64,000 nucleotides of DNA from Acidobacteriota bacterium (lineage in GTDB: Bacteria > Acidobacteriota > Terriglobia > Terriglobales > SCQP01): contig JAKASR010000001.1 of assembly GCA_021818955.1 (NCBI GenBank), forward strand, positions 62,001 through 126,000, given 5' to 3'. Each line of letters starts with the position of its first letter. Position 1 is the first letter of the stretch. The notes beneath the pieces were generated by a model, which saw nothing but the letters and a program-made list of their open reading frames with translations, searched no databases and was not told the origin of the DNA. The position numbers and the translations under genes are program-made. This document shows, in pieces, positions 7,874 through 17,600 of the stretch.

Positions 7874-9051
7874 GCCGAGGGGGAAGCGGCCGCGGAGCGG
7901 GCGACGACCCAGCCGAGAGTGGCGAGCGCGAGGGCGTCGGCCAGCGGGATCAGAAACAGGCGCTGCGGATTGGCGGCGACGAGGTGGCCGGAAAGATGGG
8001 TCGCGGTCCAACCGCCCACCAGCCCCATGGTCATCAGCACGGAAAAAGTGGCGCCGGTGGATTGAGGAAAGCGATCGCCCGCAATCGCCAGCACGGTGGG
8101 ATAGACCGTGGCCATGCCCAAGCCGAGCAGCAAGAGGGCGCCGGCGAGGAGCAGCAGGCGATGGGAAAAAGCGGGGGCAGCCCATCCCAATCCGGCGCCG
8201 GCGGCGAGCAGGGCGGCCGAGGCGGCCAGGAGCTTGCGGCTATCGTGGCTGGTGAATTGATAACCGGCAAAGAGGCGCGCCAGGCCGAGCGCGGCGGTCA
8301 GTCCGGTCAACAACCATTCCGCCTGGCGGGCGCCGGCTCCGGCGGTGAGCTGCGCCAGATGTCCGGCCCAATTAAAGAGAGTGATTTCGGTGCCGGATTC
8401 AAAAAAGAGCAGCACGCTCATGGCCCAGACGATGGGCAGCATCAGCGGCCGCAGCGAGTTCCGCAAACCGGCGGTGGGCGATTGGGTGGCGGGAAAGCGC
8501 AAGCCGAGCACCGGCAAGGCCAGCAGCAAAGCCAGCAACGCCAGGCTATCCAGGGCCAGGACGGCAGGGTGGGCAGCCAGGCTCAACAAAGCGGCCATCA
8601 ATAACGGGGCGGTGATGGCGCCCAGGCTGAAACAGGCGCCCAGGCGATTGAGCGCCGCGCCGCGCCCGGCGGCGGCAATCATGGAAACCAGCGCGTTGGT
8701 GGCCGTATTCAGCACGCCCCCGCCCAGTCCATAGATAAACGCGGCGGTTTCCATGGCGGGAAAGCCGCGCAGCCAGGGCAGGGCGGCCAACCCCGCCGTC
8801 ACCAACAGCAAGCCGGAGGAAAGCACCGGGCGCGGACCCCAACGATCGAGCAGCGGACCGGTGAAGATGGTGGAGACCAAGATGCCCAGCACCGGCACCG
8901 ATCCGAGCAGACCCACCTGGACCGGGCTGAGCCGCGGCAACAGCGGCAGCAGCGAACCCATCAGCGTCAGAATGACGCCAAACAGGAACATGCCGGCATA
9001 GCTGATGCGGACCAGCGATTGCGTTCCGGCGGTGCGAGGAGCGGAGATCAT
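7870..9051 (-). CDS. Major facilitator superfamily transporter
   Basis: Inner-membrane transporter of 393 residues with about 12 hydrophobic segments. An MFS loop 2-3 signature (GPLLDRWGPRPVL) lies near residues 65-77, and repeated GLGGG / GLGMATVYPT motifs occur in helices. It is the last gene of a GntR-TPR-ROK-SIS-MFS series and overlaps the SIS gene by four bases (ATGA). The context makes a sugar or amino-sugar substrate likely, and the fold resembles FucP-like sugar permeases, but the substrate is not identifiable from sequence. Confidence 0.85.
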   Translation of the reverse strand: MISAPRTAGTQSLVRISYAGMFLFGVILTLMGSLLPLLPRLSPVQVGLLGSVPVLGILVSTIFTGPLLDRWGPRPVLSSGLLLVTAGLAALPWLRGFPAMETAAFIYGLGGGVLNTATNALVSMIAAAGRGAALNRLGACFSLGAITAPLLMAALLSLAAHPAVLALDSLALLALLLALPVLGLRFPATQSPTAGLRNSLRPLMLPIVWAMSVLLFFESGTEITLFNWAGHLAQLTAGAGARQAEWLLTGLTAALGLARLFAGYQFTSHDSRKLLAASAALLAAGAGLGWAAPAFSHRLLLLAGALLLLGLGMATVYPTVLAIAGDRFPQSTGATFSVLMTMGLVGGWTATHLSGHLVAANPQRLFLIPLADALALATLGWVVARSAAASPSA

Positions 9052-9830
9052 GAATGGGCAGTCTGGTTCAGACGGCGCGCCGCGTGCCGCAGGCGGCGCT
9101 GGTGGAAGTCGGCGAAGACCTGACGATTATTATCGGGCGAGAAGCCGGCGACATTGGGCGATACGAACTGGCGCGGGGTGATGCCGCGCTGCCGGAGCTG
9201 TGCCGCCACCTCCGCCACCAGCGCCATGCCAATGGTGATAAAACTGACGGTCGAGCCGGCGGAGACGCGGCCTAGCATGCCTTCCACTTCGACCAGCGCA
9301 TCTTCGGCCGGAACGCAGTTGTCAATCGCCAGATCGGCAATGTCGGCGAGTTTTTTGCCGGAGCTATGAGTGGCGGTGCGATGGCGGTGGTTATCCATGG
9401 ATGTCGCGGCCACCACTTTCAAGCCGCGGCGCTTGGCTTCGAGCGCCACTTCAATGGGGGCGGCATTCAGCCCGCCATGGGAGAACACCAGCATAAGATC
9501 GCCGGCGAGCAGGTCTTTGTCTTCGAGAAAGACGCGGGCGTAGCCTTCGGTGCGCTCCAGCCAGAGCAGTTCTTTCGCGCCGCCGGTTTCCATGACGCTG
9601 AGCCACATCAAGCGGGAATCCATCATGGGATTGAACCCGGCATAGCTGCCATAGCGGGGGAACATATCCAGCACAGGCAGGACGGAATGGCCGCTGCCGA
9701 ATATATGCACCAGGCCGTCGGCGGCAATCGATTCGGCCATCCAACCGGCGGCCTGGCGCAGCGCCGGAGCTTGCGTGCTCCAAAATTTGTTCAGAACAAC
9801 GCTGATTTCCTGTTGATAGCGTTCAAGCAT
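9048..9830 (-). CDS. SIS domain protein (sugar isomerase fold)
   Basis: The 260-residue protein contains a SIS domain, with GLVHIFGSGHSVLP (residues about 40-53) as the phosphosugar-binding loop and LMLVFSHGGLNAAPIEVALEAKRRGLKVVAATS (about 112-144) as the second Ser/Gly motif. It resembles the UPF0309 group of SIS proteins. Such domains bind or isomerise phosphorylated (amino)sugars. It lies 11 bases after the ROK kinase gene and overlaps the MFS gene, so kinase, isomerase-like protein and transporter probably process the same sugar. The hypothesis is consistent with the UTRA-type regulator upstream. Confidence 0.85.
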   Translation of the reverse strand: MLERYQQEISVVLNKFWSTQAPALRQAAGWMAESIAADGLVHIFGSGHSVLPVLDMFPRYGSYAGFNPMMDSRLMWLSVMETGGAKELLWLERTEGYARVFLEDKDLLAGDLMLVFSHGGLNAAPIEVALEAKRRGLKVVAATSMDNHRHRTATHSSGKKLADIADLAIDNCVPAEDALVEVEGMLGRVSAGSTVSFITIGMALVAEVAAQLRQRGITPRQFVSPNVAGFSPDNNRQVFADFHQRRLRHAARRLNQTAHS

Positions 9831-9841
9831 AAAGCATTCTC

Positions 9842-10813
9842 CTAGCGAGGTTGCAGACCGGCCAGCGGCGCCGGACGGCGGCTGGGGTTAGAGGAAGGAG
9901 GGAGAAGGACAAAAGATGAAGGCAGGGCGCCCGTCTGTAGCGCGGTGAGGCCCAGCAGCGGAGCGCGCGCGCCCAGGCGCGAGCGCACCAGGCGCACCTG
10001 ACGGGCGGCCAAGGGCTGGGCCCAGCGGCGCATGGCGCGGCGCGCCGGGTCGAGCAGCAGATCGCCGGCGGCATCGGCCACCCCGCCGCTGAGGATGATG
10101 ATGCGCGGATTGAGCAGGCTGACGAGATTAGCCAAACCGCGTCCCAGCGCCTCGCCGGCTTGGCGCAGCAACCGCCGGGCGCGGCGATCACCGGCGTGGG
10201 CGCGGGCCACAAGGGTAGGGGTATCCCACAACTGGCCGGCGGCGCGGGCGGCGGCAGCCAGGGCGGGGCCGGCGGCCAGCGATTCCAGGCATCCACGCTG
10301 GGCATAGCCGGGGCGGAATTCACTTTCCACCGCCAGCCAGCCGATGGCTCCGGCCAATTCCCCGTTGCCGCGCAGCAACCGGCCGCCGCTGAGGATGCCG
10401 GCGCCAATTCCCGTGCCCAGCATGATGCAAACCGCGTCGCCATAGCCGCGCGCCGCGCCGCGCCAGGCTTCGCCGGCAATAAACGCGTTGCGATCGCTTT
10501 CCACCAGTACGGGCAGGCGCAGGGCGCGTTCCAGCTTGCGGCGCAACGGGTAATGCCGCCAGCCGCGCAGGTTAGGCGCCCAAACATGGCCGTCGGGCCA
10601 GGCGAGACCGGGAACGTCCACCCCAGCCGCGCGCGTGGAGGGGGTGGCGAGAGGGCGCAAGAGCGCGATCAGCGCATCCGCGACCGCATCGCCGCCCGCG
10701 GGCGTAGAGGTTTCTTCCAGTGCCTCGATCCGGCCGCCGGCACTCAGGCGGGCGGCGCGGATTTTGGTGCCTCCCAGATCGGCAGCGAGATAGGCATGAG
10801 AGAGAGCGGGCAT
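9842..10813 (-). CDS. ROK-family sugar kinase lacking the usual zinc motif
   Basis: Actin-fold ATP-dependent sugar kinase, 323 residues. DLGGTKIRAARL (phosphate-1), ESDRNAFIAGEA with the expected catalytic Asp, GTGIGAGILSGGRLLRGNGELAG and LNPRIIILSGG (adenosine motif) are present. The ROK zinc signature (His, then CxCGxxGCxE) is reduced: GH is replaced by GW, and only GCLE remains of the cysteine cluster. Substrate specificity may therefore differ from glucokinase/NagK. Start at ATG 10813 (MPALSHAYLAAD); the frame is open further but upstream residues are not family-like. The C-terminal 25 residues are Pro/Ser-rich. Confidence 0.85.
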   Translation of the reverse strand: MPALSHAYLAADLGGTKIRAARLSAGGRIEALEETSTPAGGDAVADALIALLRPLATPSTRAAGVDVPGLAWPDGHVWAPNLRGWRHYPLRRKLERALRLPVLVESDRNAFIAGEAWRGAARGYGDAVCIMLGTGIGAGILSGGRLLRGNGELAGAIGWLAVESEFRPGYAQRGCLESLAAGPALAAAARAAGQLWDTPTLVARAHAGDRRARRLLRQAGEALGRGLANLVSLLNPRIIILSGGVADAAGDLLLDPARRAMRRWAQPLAARQVRLVRSRLGARAPLLGLTALQTGALPSSFVLLPPSSNPSRRPAPLAGLQPR

Positions 10814-10818
10814 GGCGG

Positions 10819-13668
10819 TTATCGGGTGGAGGCGAGACCGTTCAAATAACTTTGTAACTCGCGCGTTTTCCAGTCTGGCGCGGTGCGGGTCAATTGTTGA
10901 AAGCGCTGCTGTTCGCGCTGCGCCGCGGCGTTTTGACCCAGCCGGAAATACAAGCGGCTGAGCAGGAAATGCGGTTGCGGCCAATGAGGACGAAGCCTGG
11001 CGGCGGCGCGCAAATCGCGGTGGGCCTGCGGCCAGATTCCAGCGCCGAATTCGAGTTGGCCGGCCAGATAAAGCGCATTGGCGTCCCGCGGGGCGAGCCG
11101 CAGAGAACGGCGGACGCGGCGCAAGGCAAGCCGGCGCTCGCCGGCTTCGGAATCAAGCAAGGCGCGATAATACCAGGCGGAAGCGTTGGCGGGGTCGTCG
11201 CGCGTGAGCCGCACCAAAAGGCTATGCGCCCGAGCCTTGCGATCGGTGGTGTAGTAGGAGATGGCCAACAAAGTCAACGCCTGCCAGCGCCAGGCGGGCA
11301 ATTGGCGCGGTTGCGCCGCAAGGGCTTCCAGCTCATGCTGGGCCTCTGCGCGGCGTCCGGAAAGTTGCAGCAGGATGGCCCGCTCCAGTTCGAGCGTCAC
11401 GGTATTAGGGCATTGCTGATTGCCCAGGGCGATGACGGCCAGCGCCGGCTTCCACTGGTGGCGGCTGCCGAGGAAGACCGCGGCATCGCGATAAAAGAGA
11501 GCGCGGCGAGGATTGAGGCGAAGAGCGACGCGAAACGCCGCCCAGGCGCGATTGTTGTGACCTTGGCGGGCGTAGATCAGCGCCGCCAGATCGGCGGCGG
11601 CGCCGCGCGGGCGGGCATTGGCGGGCACACGCGAAATGACCGCCAAGGCAGCATCGGGGCGGCCCGCCGAAAGTGCGGCTCGCGCCCAGGCCAATTCCGC
11701 GTCCACGCGCAGGGGCGCGGCCGCAGGACGCGCCAGCGCCGCCTGTTCATAGGCGGTGGCCAGCCGCCAATGGCCGGCGGCGGCCAAGGCGGCGCCGGCG
11801 GCTTCCGCATCGGCACGGGGCAGTTGCGAGTTGAGCGCGGTCCGTAACCAGGGCAACCCGCGCGCGGTTTCGCCGGCTTGCAGGTAGGCTATCCCCAAGC
11901 GGCAGCGCGCCCGTTGATTCCGCGGCTGGGCGGCGATTACCTGGCGGAGAAATGCGCGATAGTGGCGGCGCTGGGCGGCGGGGGAGAGGCGCAGATCGGC
12001 GCGCAGCCAGGCGAGCAAGCCGCCGGCGCCGGTTTGGCCTCGCTGCCGGCGTAAAGCGCGAAAGCGGGTTTCTGCAGCCAGCGCCTGAGGGCGGTTATGC
12101 AGGCGCAGATAGCATTGCGCCAACTGATACCAGGCCGCCACGCGCTGAGGGGCTAAACGGACGGCGCGTTGCAGCAGCGGCAGCGCCAATTCGGGATGTC
12201 CGCGGCGGAGTTCCCATTCGCCGAGGTGCATCAGCGCCGGCGCGTAATCCGGCTGCGCGGCCAGGGCGCGGCCGATTTCGCGGCGCGCGCGACGAAGATG
12301 ATTGGCGGCTAGGCTAAGCTTGGCGCGGGTACTCCAGGCGGGCGCAAAACCGGGATCCACCCGCAGAGCTTGATGCAGGTCGGTATGCGCGGCGGCCAGT
12401 TCACCCTGCCCCTGTTCCATCAAGGCGAGCAAATACCAGCCGCTGGGATTGTGCGGGCGCAATTGAATGTAGTGGCGCATATCCGCCAAAGCGGGCTGGC
12501 GGAACTCCGCCATTTGTTCCGCCGCCGCCAGCGCGCGCCAGGCACGGGCGTCGTTGGGTTCCAGGCGCAGGTAATGCCGCCATTGGGACACGGCATCCTG
12601 CCAAAAACTTTGCCGCATAAGGGAGGAGGCAAGAGCGGCGTAGGGCGGCGCCTGATCCGGGGCCGCGCTTTCGGCGCGTAACAGCCAGCGGGCGGCGGTC
12701 ATCGGGTGGCGCTCGGCAATCGCCAGCCGTCCCAGCCAATAACAAGGCTGCCACCAGCCGGGACGGAGGCGGTGCAAACCGGCCAACCCAGCGGCGGCGC
12801 GGGCAAAGGCGCGGGCGGCGGCGGGGGAAGGGGAAACGGCCAGCGCGCGATAAAAATCCGCTTCGGCCAGCGCCAAACGCAGGCGCGGCTCCTGGCTCCA
12901 AGCACGGGCCGGGGCGCGGAGCGCGACGCGCAGCAGGGCGCGGGCGGCGCGCGGATGGCCGGCGCGTAAAAATGTAATGCCCAGGGCGGCTTCGAGGCGG
13001 GGTTGCGCCGGCACGAGCTGAGCCGCAACCGCGGCGCGGGCCAGCGCGAGCGCGGCTGCCGGATGGCGATTGGCCAAGAGCGCGCGCACGCCCAAGTCGG
13101 CGATAGCGGGTTGGTGTTGCGCGGAGGCGGGAAATCCTCGCCAGGCCTGCAGCGCGCGATGGGCACAAGCCGGCACCGCCGCCGGCGCGGGAAAGTGCGC
13201 GACCACGGTCAATTCGGGGCCGGCGGGACGGCAAGCCGGCAGAAGCAACAGTTCGCGAATCAAATTAAAGCGGGCATCCAGGAAATCCGGCGCGAGCGTC
13301 AGCGCCTGGCGCCAGGCGGCGCGCGCCTGGCGCGGGTGGCCGGCGAGCAGGAGATGGTTGCCCCAGTTGGTCCAAGCGCCGGCGCTGGGCGCCAGGCGCC
13401 GGGCGCGCAGAAATGCGGCGCTCCCGCGGGCAAAGTCGCGCGCCGCGTCAGCCAGCATGCCTTCCAGCGTCCAGGCGGGTGCGCTGTCAGGATAACGGCG
13501 CAAATAGACGGCCAGCCAGGCTTGGGCCCGCCGAAAATGCCGCGCCGCCACCGCTTGCCGAATCGCGGATAAGCCGGGGGAGGAGGGCGCACGGGGGGGG
13601 ATGGCGATGCCGGTTGCTATCCACAACCCGGCGGCCAACCCGAGATGCAAAAGGCGGGGGAACTCCAT
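10819..13668 (-). CDS. Large secreted/membrane-anchored TPR-repeat protein
   Basis: A 949-residue protein beginning with a signal-like segment (MEFPRLLHLGLAAGLWIATG), then a long array of degenerate tetratricopeptide repeats with recurring A-W/L-G-A-F-A-P patterns (WYLLALMEQGQGELAAAHTDL, WYQLAQCYLRLHNRPQAL and similar) almost to the C-terminus. TPR arrays scaffold protein interactions; a periplasmic location is inferred. It lies 62 bases after the GntR gene and only 5 bases before the ROK kinase, so it belongs to the sugar operon, an unexpected partner. Start ATG 13668 was chosen over an open extension to 13734, which runs into the regulator gene. Confidence 0.8.
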   Translation of the reverse strand: MEFPRLLHLGLAAGLWIATGIAIPPRAPSSPGLSAIRQAVAARHFRRAQAWLAVYLRRYPDSAPAWTLEGMLADAARDFARGSAAFLRARRLAPSAGAWTNWGNHLLLAGHPRQARAAWRQALTLAPDFLDARFNLIRELLLLPACRPAGPELTVVAHFPAPAAVPACAHRALQAWRGFPASAQHQPAIADLGVRALLANRHPAAALALARAAVAAQLVPAQPRLEAALGITFLRAGHPRAARALLRVALRAPARAWSQEPRLRLALAEADFYRALAVSPSPAAARAFARAAAGLAGLHRLRPGWWQPCYWLGRLAIAERHPMTAARWLLRAESAAPDQAPPYAALASSLMRQSFWQDAVSQWRHYLRLEPNDARAWRALAAAEQMAEFRQPALADMRHYIQLRPHNPSGWYLLALMEQGQGELAAAHTDLHQALRVDPGFAPAWSTRAKLSLAANHLRRARREIGRALAAQPDYAPALMHLGEWELRRGHPELALPLLQRAVRLAPQRVAAWYQLAQCYLRLHNRPQALAAETRFRALRRQRGQTGAGGLLAWLRADLRLSPAAQRRHYRAFLRQVIAAQPRNQRARCRLGIAYLQAGETARGLPWLRTALNSQLPRADAEAAGAALAAAGHWRLATAYEQAALARPAAAPLRVDAELAWARAALSAGRPDAALAVISRVPANARPRGAAADLAALIYARQGHNNRAWAAFRVALRLNPRRALFYRDAAVFLGSRHQWKPALAVIALGNQQCPNTVTLELERAILLQLSGRRAEAQHELEALAAQPRQLPAWRWQALTLLAISYYTTDRKARAHSLLVRLTRDDPANASAWYYRALLDSEAGERRLALRRVRRSLRLAPRDANALYLAGQLEFGAGIWPQAHRDLRAAARLRPHWPQPHFLLSRLYFRLGQNAAAQREQQRFQQLTRTAPDWKTRELQSYLNGLASTR

Positions 13669-13730
13669 GCAGTCAATACTCGTCCGCTGAATTGCCGCGG
13701 GCTTTTGATAAGCCCGACCGGTAGCGGAAC

Positions 13731-14510
13731 TCAATTCAAATCTACGGTCAGACGGCAGCGGTCGCCACGAATGACCCCGCGAGAAACTTCCACGATTTGA
13801 CCATCTCCCGTCCGGGTGACGCGTTCGATCAACATGCCGGCGCTGCGCGGGGGAACGCCCAGCAACCGGGCGGCGCTTTTATGCAGCAGCACCGGCTCGA
13901 AGGTGTCCTGGCAACCGCCCGGCGCCCGCTGGTATTTCTCGCGCATGAGATCGTACAGCGCATGGCGGTCGTGATTTTCTTTCTCCAGGCCGGGAAATAG
14001 CGCCCGCGGCAAGTAGGAGGTCTGCAGGAAAAAAGGTTCGTCATTGACTAGGCGCAGGCGATACAGGGCGATGACTTTGGCGCGCGGCGGCAATGCAAGC
14101 AGTTGCGCAATATGCGGCGGCGGAGTGATCACGCTAATGCTGAGATTGCGGCAACTGGGGCGCAGCCCCTGGTTCAGCAAGTAGGTAGAGAAGCGGTAAA
14201 AATGGTCCAGATTCTGGGCGATGCGCGGCTGGGCAATGAAGGTGCCCCGGCCGCGCTGGCGCACCAAACGGCCTTCGGATTCCAGTTCATCGAGCGCGCG
14301 CTTGGCGGTAATGATGCTGACCTGGTATTGCCGGCAGACGTCCTTTTCGGTGGTGAAAAATTCGCCTGGATGCAGTTCGCCCGCGCGCAAGCCCTGATCC
14401 AGCCGAGAGCGAAGCGACTGCTTGATTTGCTCAAACAACGGCAAGGAAGCCTGGCGGTCGAGCGGGGCGGCGCAGGAAGCGGCACCCGAGGGGTAAACGA
14501 TGGAAGCCAT
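13731..14510 (-). CDS. GntR-family transcriptional regulator (HutC/UTRA subfamily)
   Basis: The 259-residue regulator has an N-terminal winged helix (PLFEQIKQSLRSRL ... TTEKDVCRQYQVSIITAKRALDELESEGRLVRQRGRGTFIA, residues about 22-95) and a C-terminal UTRA effector domain (IALYRLRLVNDEPFFLQTSYLPRALFPGL onward). HutC-type members usually bind phosphorylated sugars or histidine-pathway intermediates. It heads the TPR-ROK-SIS-MFS operon and is divergent from the TonB receptor/GH42 pair. It probably represses both from the 14511-14695 intergenic region, which contains an AT-rich inverted repeat. Confidence 0.92.
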   Translation of the reverse strand: MASIVYPSGAASCAAPLDRQASLPLFEQIKQSLRSRLDQGLRAGELHPGEFFTTEKDVCRQYQVSIITAKRALDELESEGRLVRQRGRGTFIAQPRIAQNLDHFYRFSTYLLNQGLRPSCRNLSISVITPPPHIAQLLALPPRAKVIALYRLRLVNDEPFFLQTSYLPRALFPGLEKENHDRHALYDLMREKYQRAPGGCQDTFEPVLLHKSAARLLGVPPRSAGMLIERVTRTGDGQIVEVSRGVIRGDRCRLTVDLN

Positions 14511-14568
14511 AGACGACGAAATCCCGATTTTAAGCCGATCCGGCTCCTCAAGGGAATCAGACCACGAA

Positions 14569-14586
14569 ATATTAACATATTAATAT
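14569..14586. promoter_or_regulatory. AT-rich inverted repeat between GntR and TonB receptor genes (operator candidate)
   Basis: Perfect 7-bp inverted repeat ATATTAA-CATA-TTAATAT, two bases before a TTGACT (14589-14594) that resembles a -35 box for the receptor gene. A repressor bound here would cover that box and also the GntR 5' region. The symmetry is seen; assignment to the adjacent GntR protein is inferred. Confidence 0.5.
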
Positions 14587-14695
14587 GCTTGACTAGGGGC
14601 GGCAGATTAATGTAAATGTACTAGCGAGTCAGGCAAGAGTTAGGCTATGCGGCTGGAATGAGCCGCTCAGGACGCGATCCGTGGAGGAAAGAATT

Positions 14696-17600
14696 ATGAT
14701 ACGAGCGCATTGGCTGAGGCGCGGCGTAGGGCTGGCGCTGCTGGGGTTGCTGTGTGGATTGGGCCTGGGGACGCGGATGTGGGCGCAGGCCGGGCGAGGA
14801 ACGATCAGCGGTCTGATTACCGACAGTTCCGGCGCCGCGATTCCCGGGGCCAAGCTGCAGCTATTGAATGTGGCGACGGGAACCCTTGCTAACACGGTCA
14901 CAACTCATGCCGGGCTCTACTCGTTCGTCTCCCTATCACCCGGCACCTATCAATTGACGGTCAGTCATGCCGGCTTTCGCACTTTGATTCAGAAAAGCAT
15001 TACCGTCACCGTGGATCAGACCACGGCAATCAACCTGATGCTGCAGCCGGGCACGATAGAACAAACGGTAACGGTCAACTCAACGCCGGCGCTGGTGGCG
15101 ACCAGCAACTCCACCATCGGCCAGTTAATCTCGAAGGAAATGATCCACCGCGTGCCGCTGGTAACGCGCGACGTGTATCAATTGGTGCAGTTGAGCGCCG
15201 GCATCACTCCGGTGAACGGCACTGTGAACAATGTGGCTTTCAACTCCCGGCCGGGAGCCGAGGTTTCCGGGTACACCATCAATGGCGCCCTGCAGGGCTC
15301 GCTCTACTACATGCTCGATGGCAGCCCGATCTCGATCGGCGAGAACAACCTGGGGGCGGTAATTCCCGCGCTACGCCCGCCGCTGGATGCCATTGAAGAA
15401 TATCGCGTCGAGACCAACAGCGTGCCGGCCAGCTATCAAAGCGCAGGCGCGGGGGTGATCAGCCTGGTGACGAAATCGGGCACGAACAAATTCCATGGGG
15501 ACGGGTTTTTATACGACCGGCCCAACGCCCTAGCCGCCAACGATAGTTTTCTGAAGGCGAATCAGCTTGCCAGCGGAGAGCCGAACAAGCCGCTGAATTT
15601 CCATCGCTATCAATGGGGCGGCTCGCTAGGCGGTCCGATCCTGCATGACAAGGCGTTTTTCTTTGCCGATTACGAGGGACTGCAGCAGAGCACGGTGCAA
15701 ACCGGCTACATGACCGTGCCGACGGCGTTGGAACGGAGCGGCAATTTTTCCGCCGATCACTTCACGATCTATAACCCGCTTGTGCCCGATCAGGCCAACG
15801 GTAATCGCCAGCCGTTTGCGGGCAATATGATTCCGGCCCAGGATCTCAACCCGGTTGCGCAGGCCTACACCCAGTATTTCCCCATGCCCAACCAGGCCGG
15901 CATCGGCCCTTATCACGTGAATAATTATTTCGCCAGCGGCCTGCAGCCGGACGATGCGCAGAAATTCGATGTGCGCGTGGACGACAGCCTCAGCTCGCGG
16001 CAGCATATTTTCGGCCGCTTCTCCTTCGGCCGGCTAAAGTTCGGCAACGCCAATCTTTACGGCAACATGTTCGACCCGAACGTGTATCAGAACATCACCA
16101 ATGACCGCAACTTTTTGCTGGCGGACGACTACTCGCTAACGCCGACCACGATTCTGGAACTGCGCTATTCCTTCGTGCGGCATTTCGAGAACCAGACCGG
16201 CGATCCGCGGCAGATCGGCTTCAACCAGACCACGCTTCATTTTCCCCCCTACCTGCAACAACAGTCGGTCTATCCCGACATTCCCATGATCTGGTTCAAT
16301 GGGCCGACCACTAATTTGGGTTCGGAGCCCTGGACGACGTTTCACTTCGCCAGCATGGACCATGATTTCATAGCCGCGCTGAATACCATCCAGGGCAGCC
16401 ACAACCTGAAATTCGGGTTTGAATACGAAAAAATGCTCATGAATGACGGGCAGCCGATCGCCCCCAGCGGCTGGTATATGTTTGACAACACCGCCACCAG
16501 TTCCAGCACCTGGGCGGGCGATGGCAGCGATTTCGCCTCCTTCCTGCTCGGCATGGGTTCCGGTCCGGGGAACGAATGGCAAAACGGTTACACCAAGGAT
16601 ATCTTTGCCGCCGAGGCTAGCCCGTATTACGCCGCGTATGCGCAGGACGATTTTCATGTTTCGCGCACGCTGACCATCAATATGGGGCTGCGCTGGGATA
16701 TTTTTGGCGGGCGCACCGAGCGCCATAACCGGCTGGAATGGTTCGACCCGGCATTAAAGTACACGATCAACGGCGTGCCAATGGCAGGCGGCGAGCGCTT
16801 TGTCGCTCCCGGCCAGAGCCCGTTTACCACCAACCTGAAAGACTTCGGTCCGCGCATCGGCTTTGCGTACCAGCCGATTTCGCGCGCGGTAGTGCGCGGC
16901 GGCTTCGGCATCTTTTATGGCCCCAGCACCCATATGGTGTCGAACCCTTCGCTCAATAGCGATTCGTTCTTCTCCTCAACGCCTTGGAATGCCACCAGCT
17001 TGAATGCCGATGGCAACACGGTGCCGTTGAATCTGCTGAATAATCCGTTTCCCAACGGCATCGTCGAGCCCACCAACGGCACGCTGGGCCCGGCCACCAA
17101 TTTGGGGAACGTGCTGACGACCGCACTGCGCACCCAACCCGAGCCGACGACCTACGACTTCAACTTCGGCGTGCAGTACGCTTTTCCGCACCAGACCATC
17201 CTCTCCATGGCCTGGGTGGGCAGCCGCGGTCTGCACCTGCCCGTGGGCGGCGAAGATTACAACCAACTTTCGCTGCAGACCATCGAGCAATACAAAACGA
17301 ATCTCAACAACCAAGTGCCGAATAAATATCAGGCGGCGATCACCGACCCTTCTTCGCCCATCTACGGCGCGGCGACGATCTCGCAAGCCGAGGCGCTGCA
17401 GCTTTTTCCACAGTTCACGAATGGATCCATTGGCGGCGCCGGGGTCAGTATCAGCGGCGCGCCGGCGGGGGATTCGATTTATCATTCGCTGCAAGTGAAG
17501 GTGCAAAAGCGGCTGACTTCGCATTTCACCACCCTCGGCGCTTTCACCTGGGGCAAGCTGCTCACCGACGATTACACCTCGCCGCTCAGCTTTATCGGCA

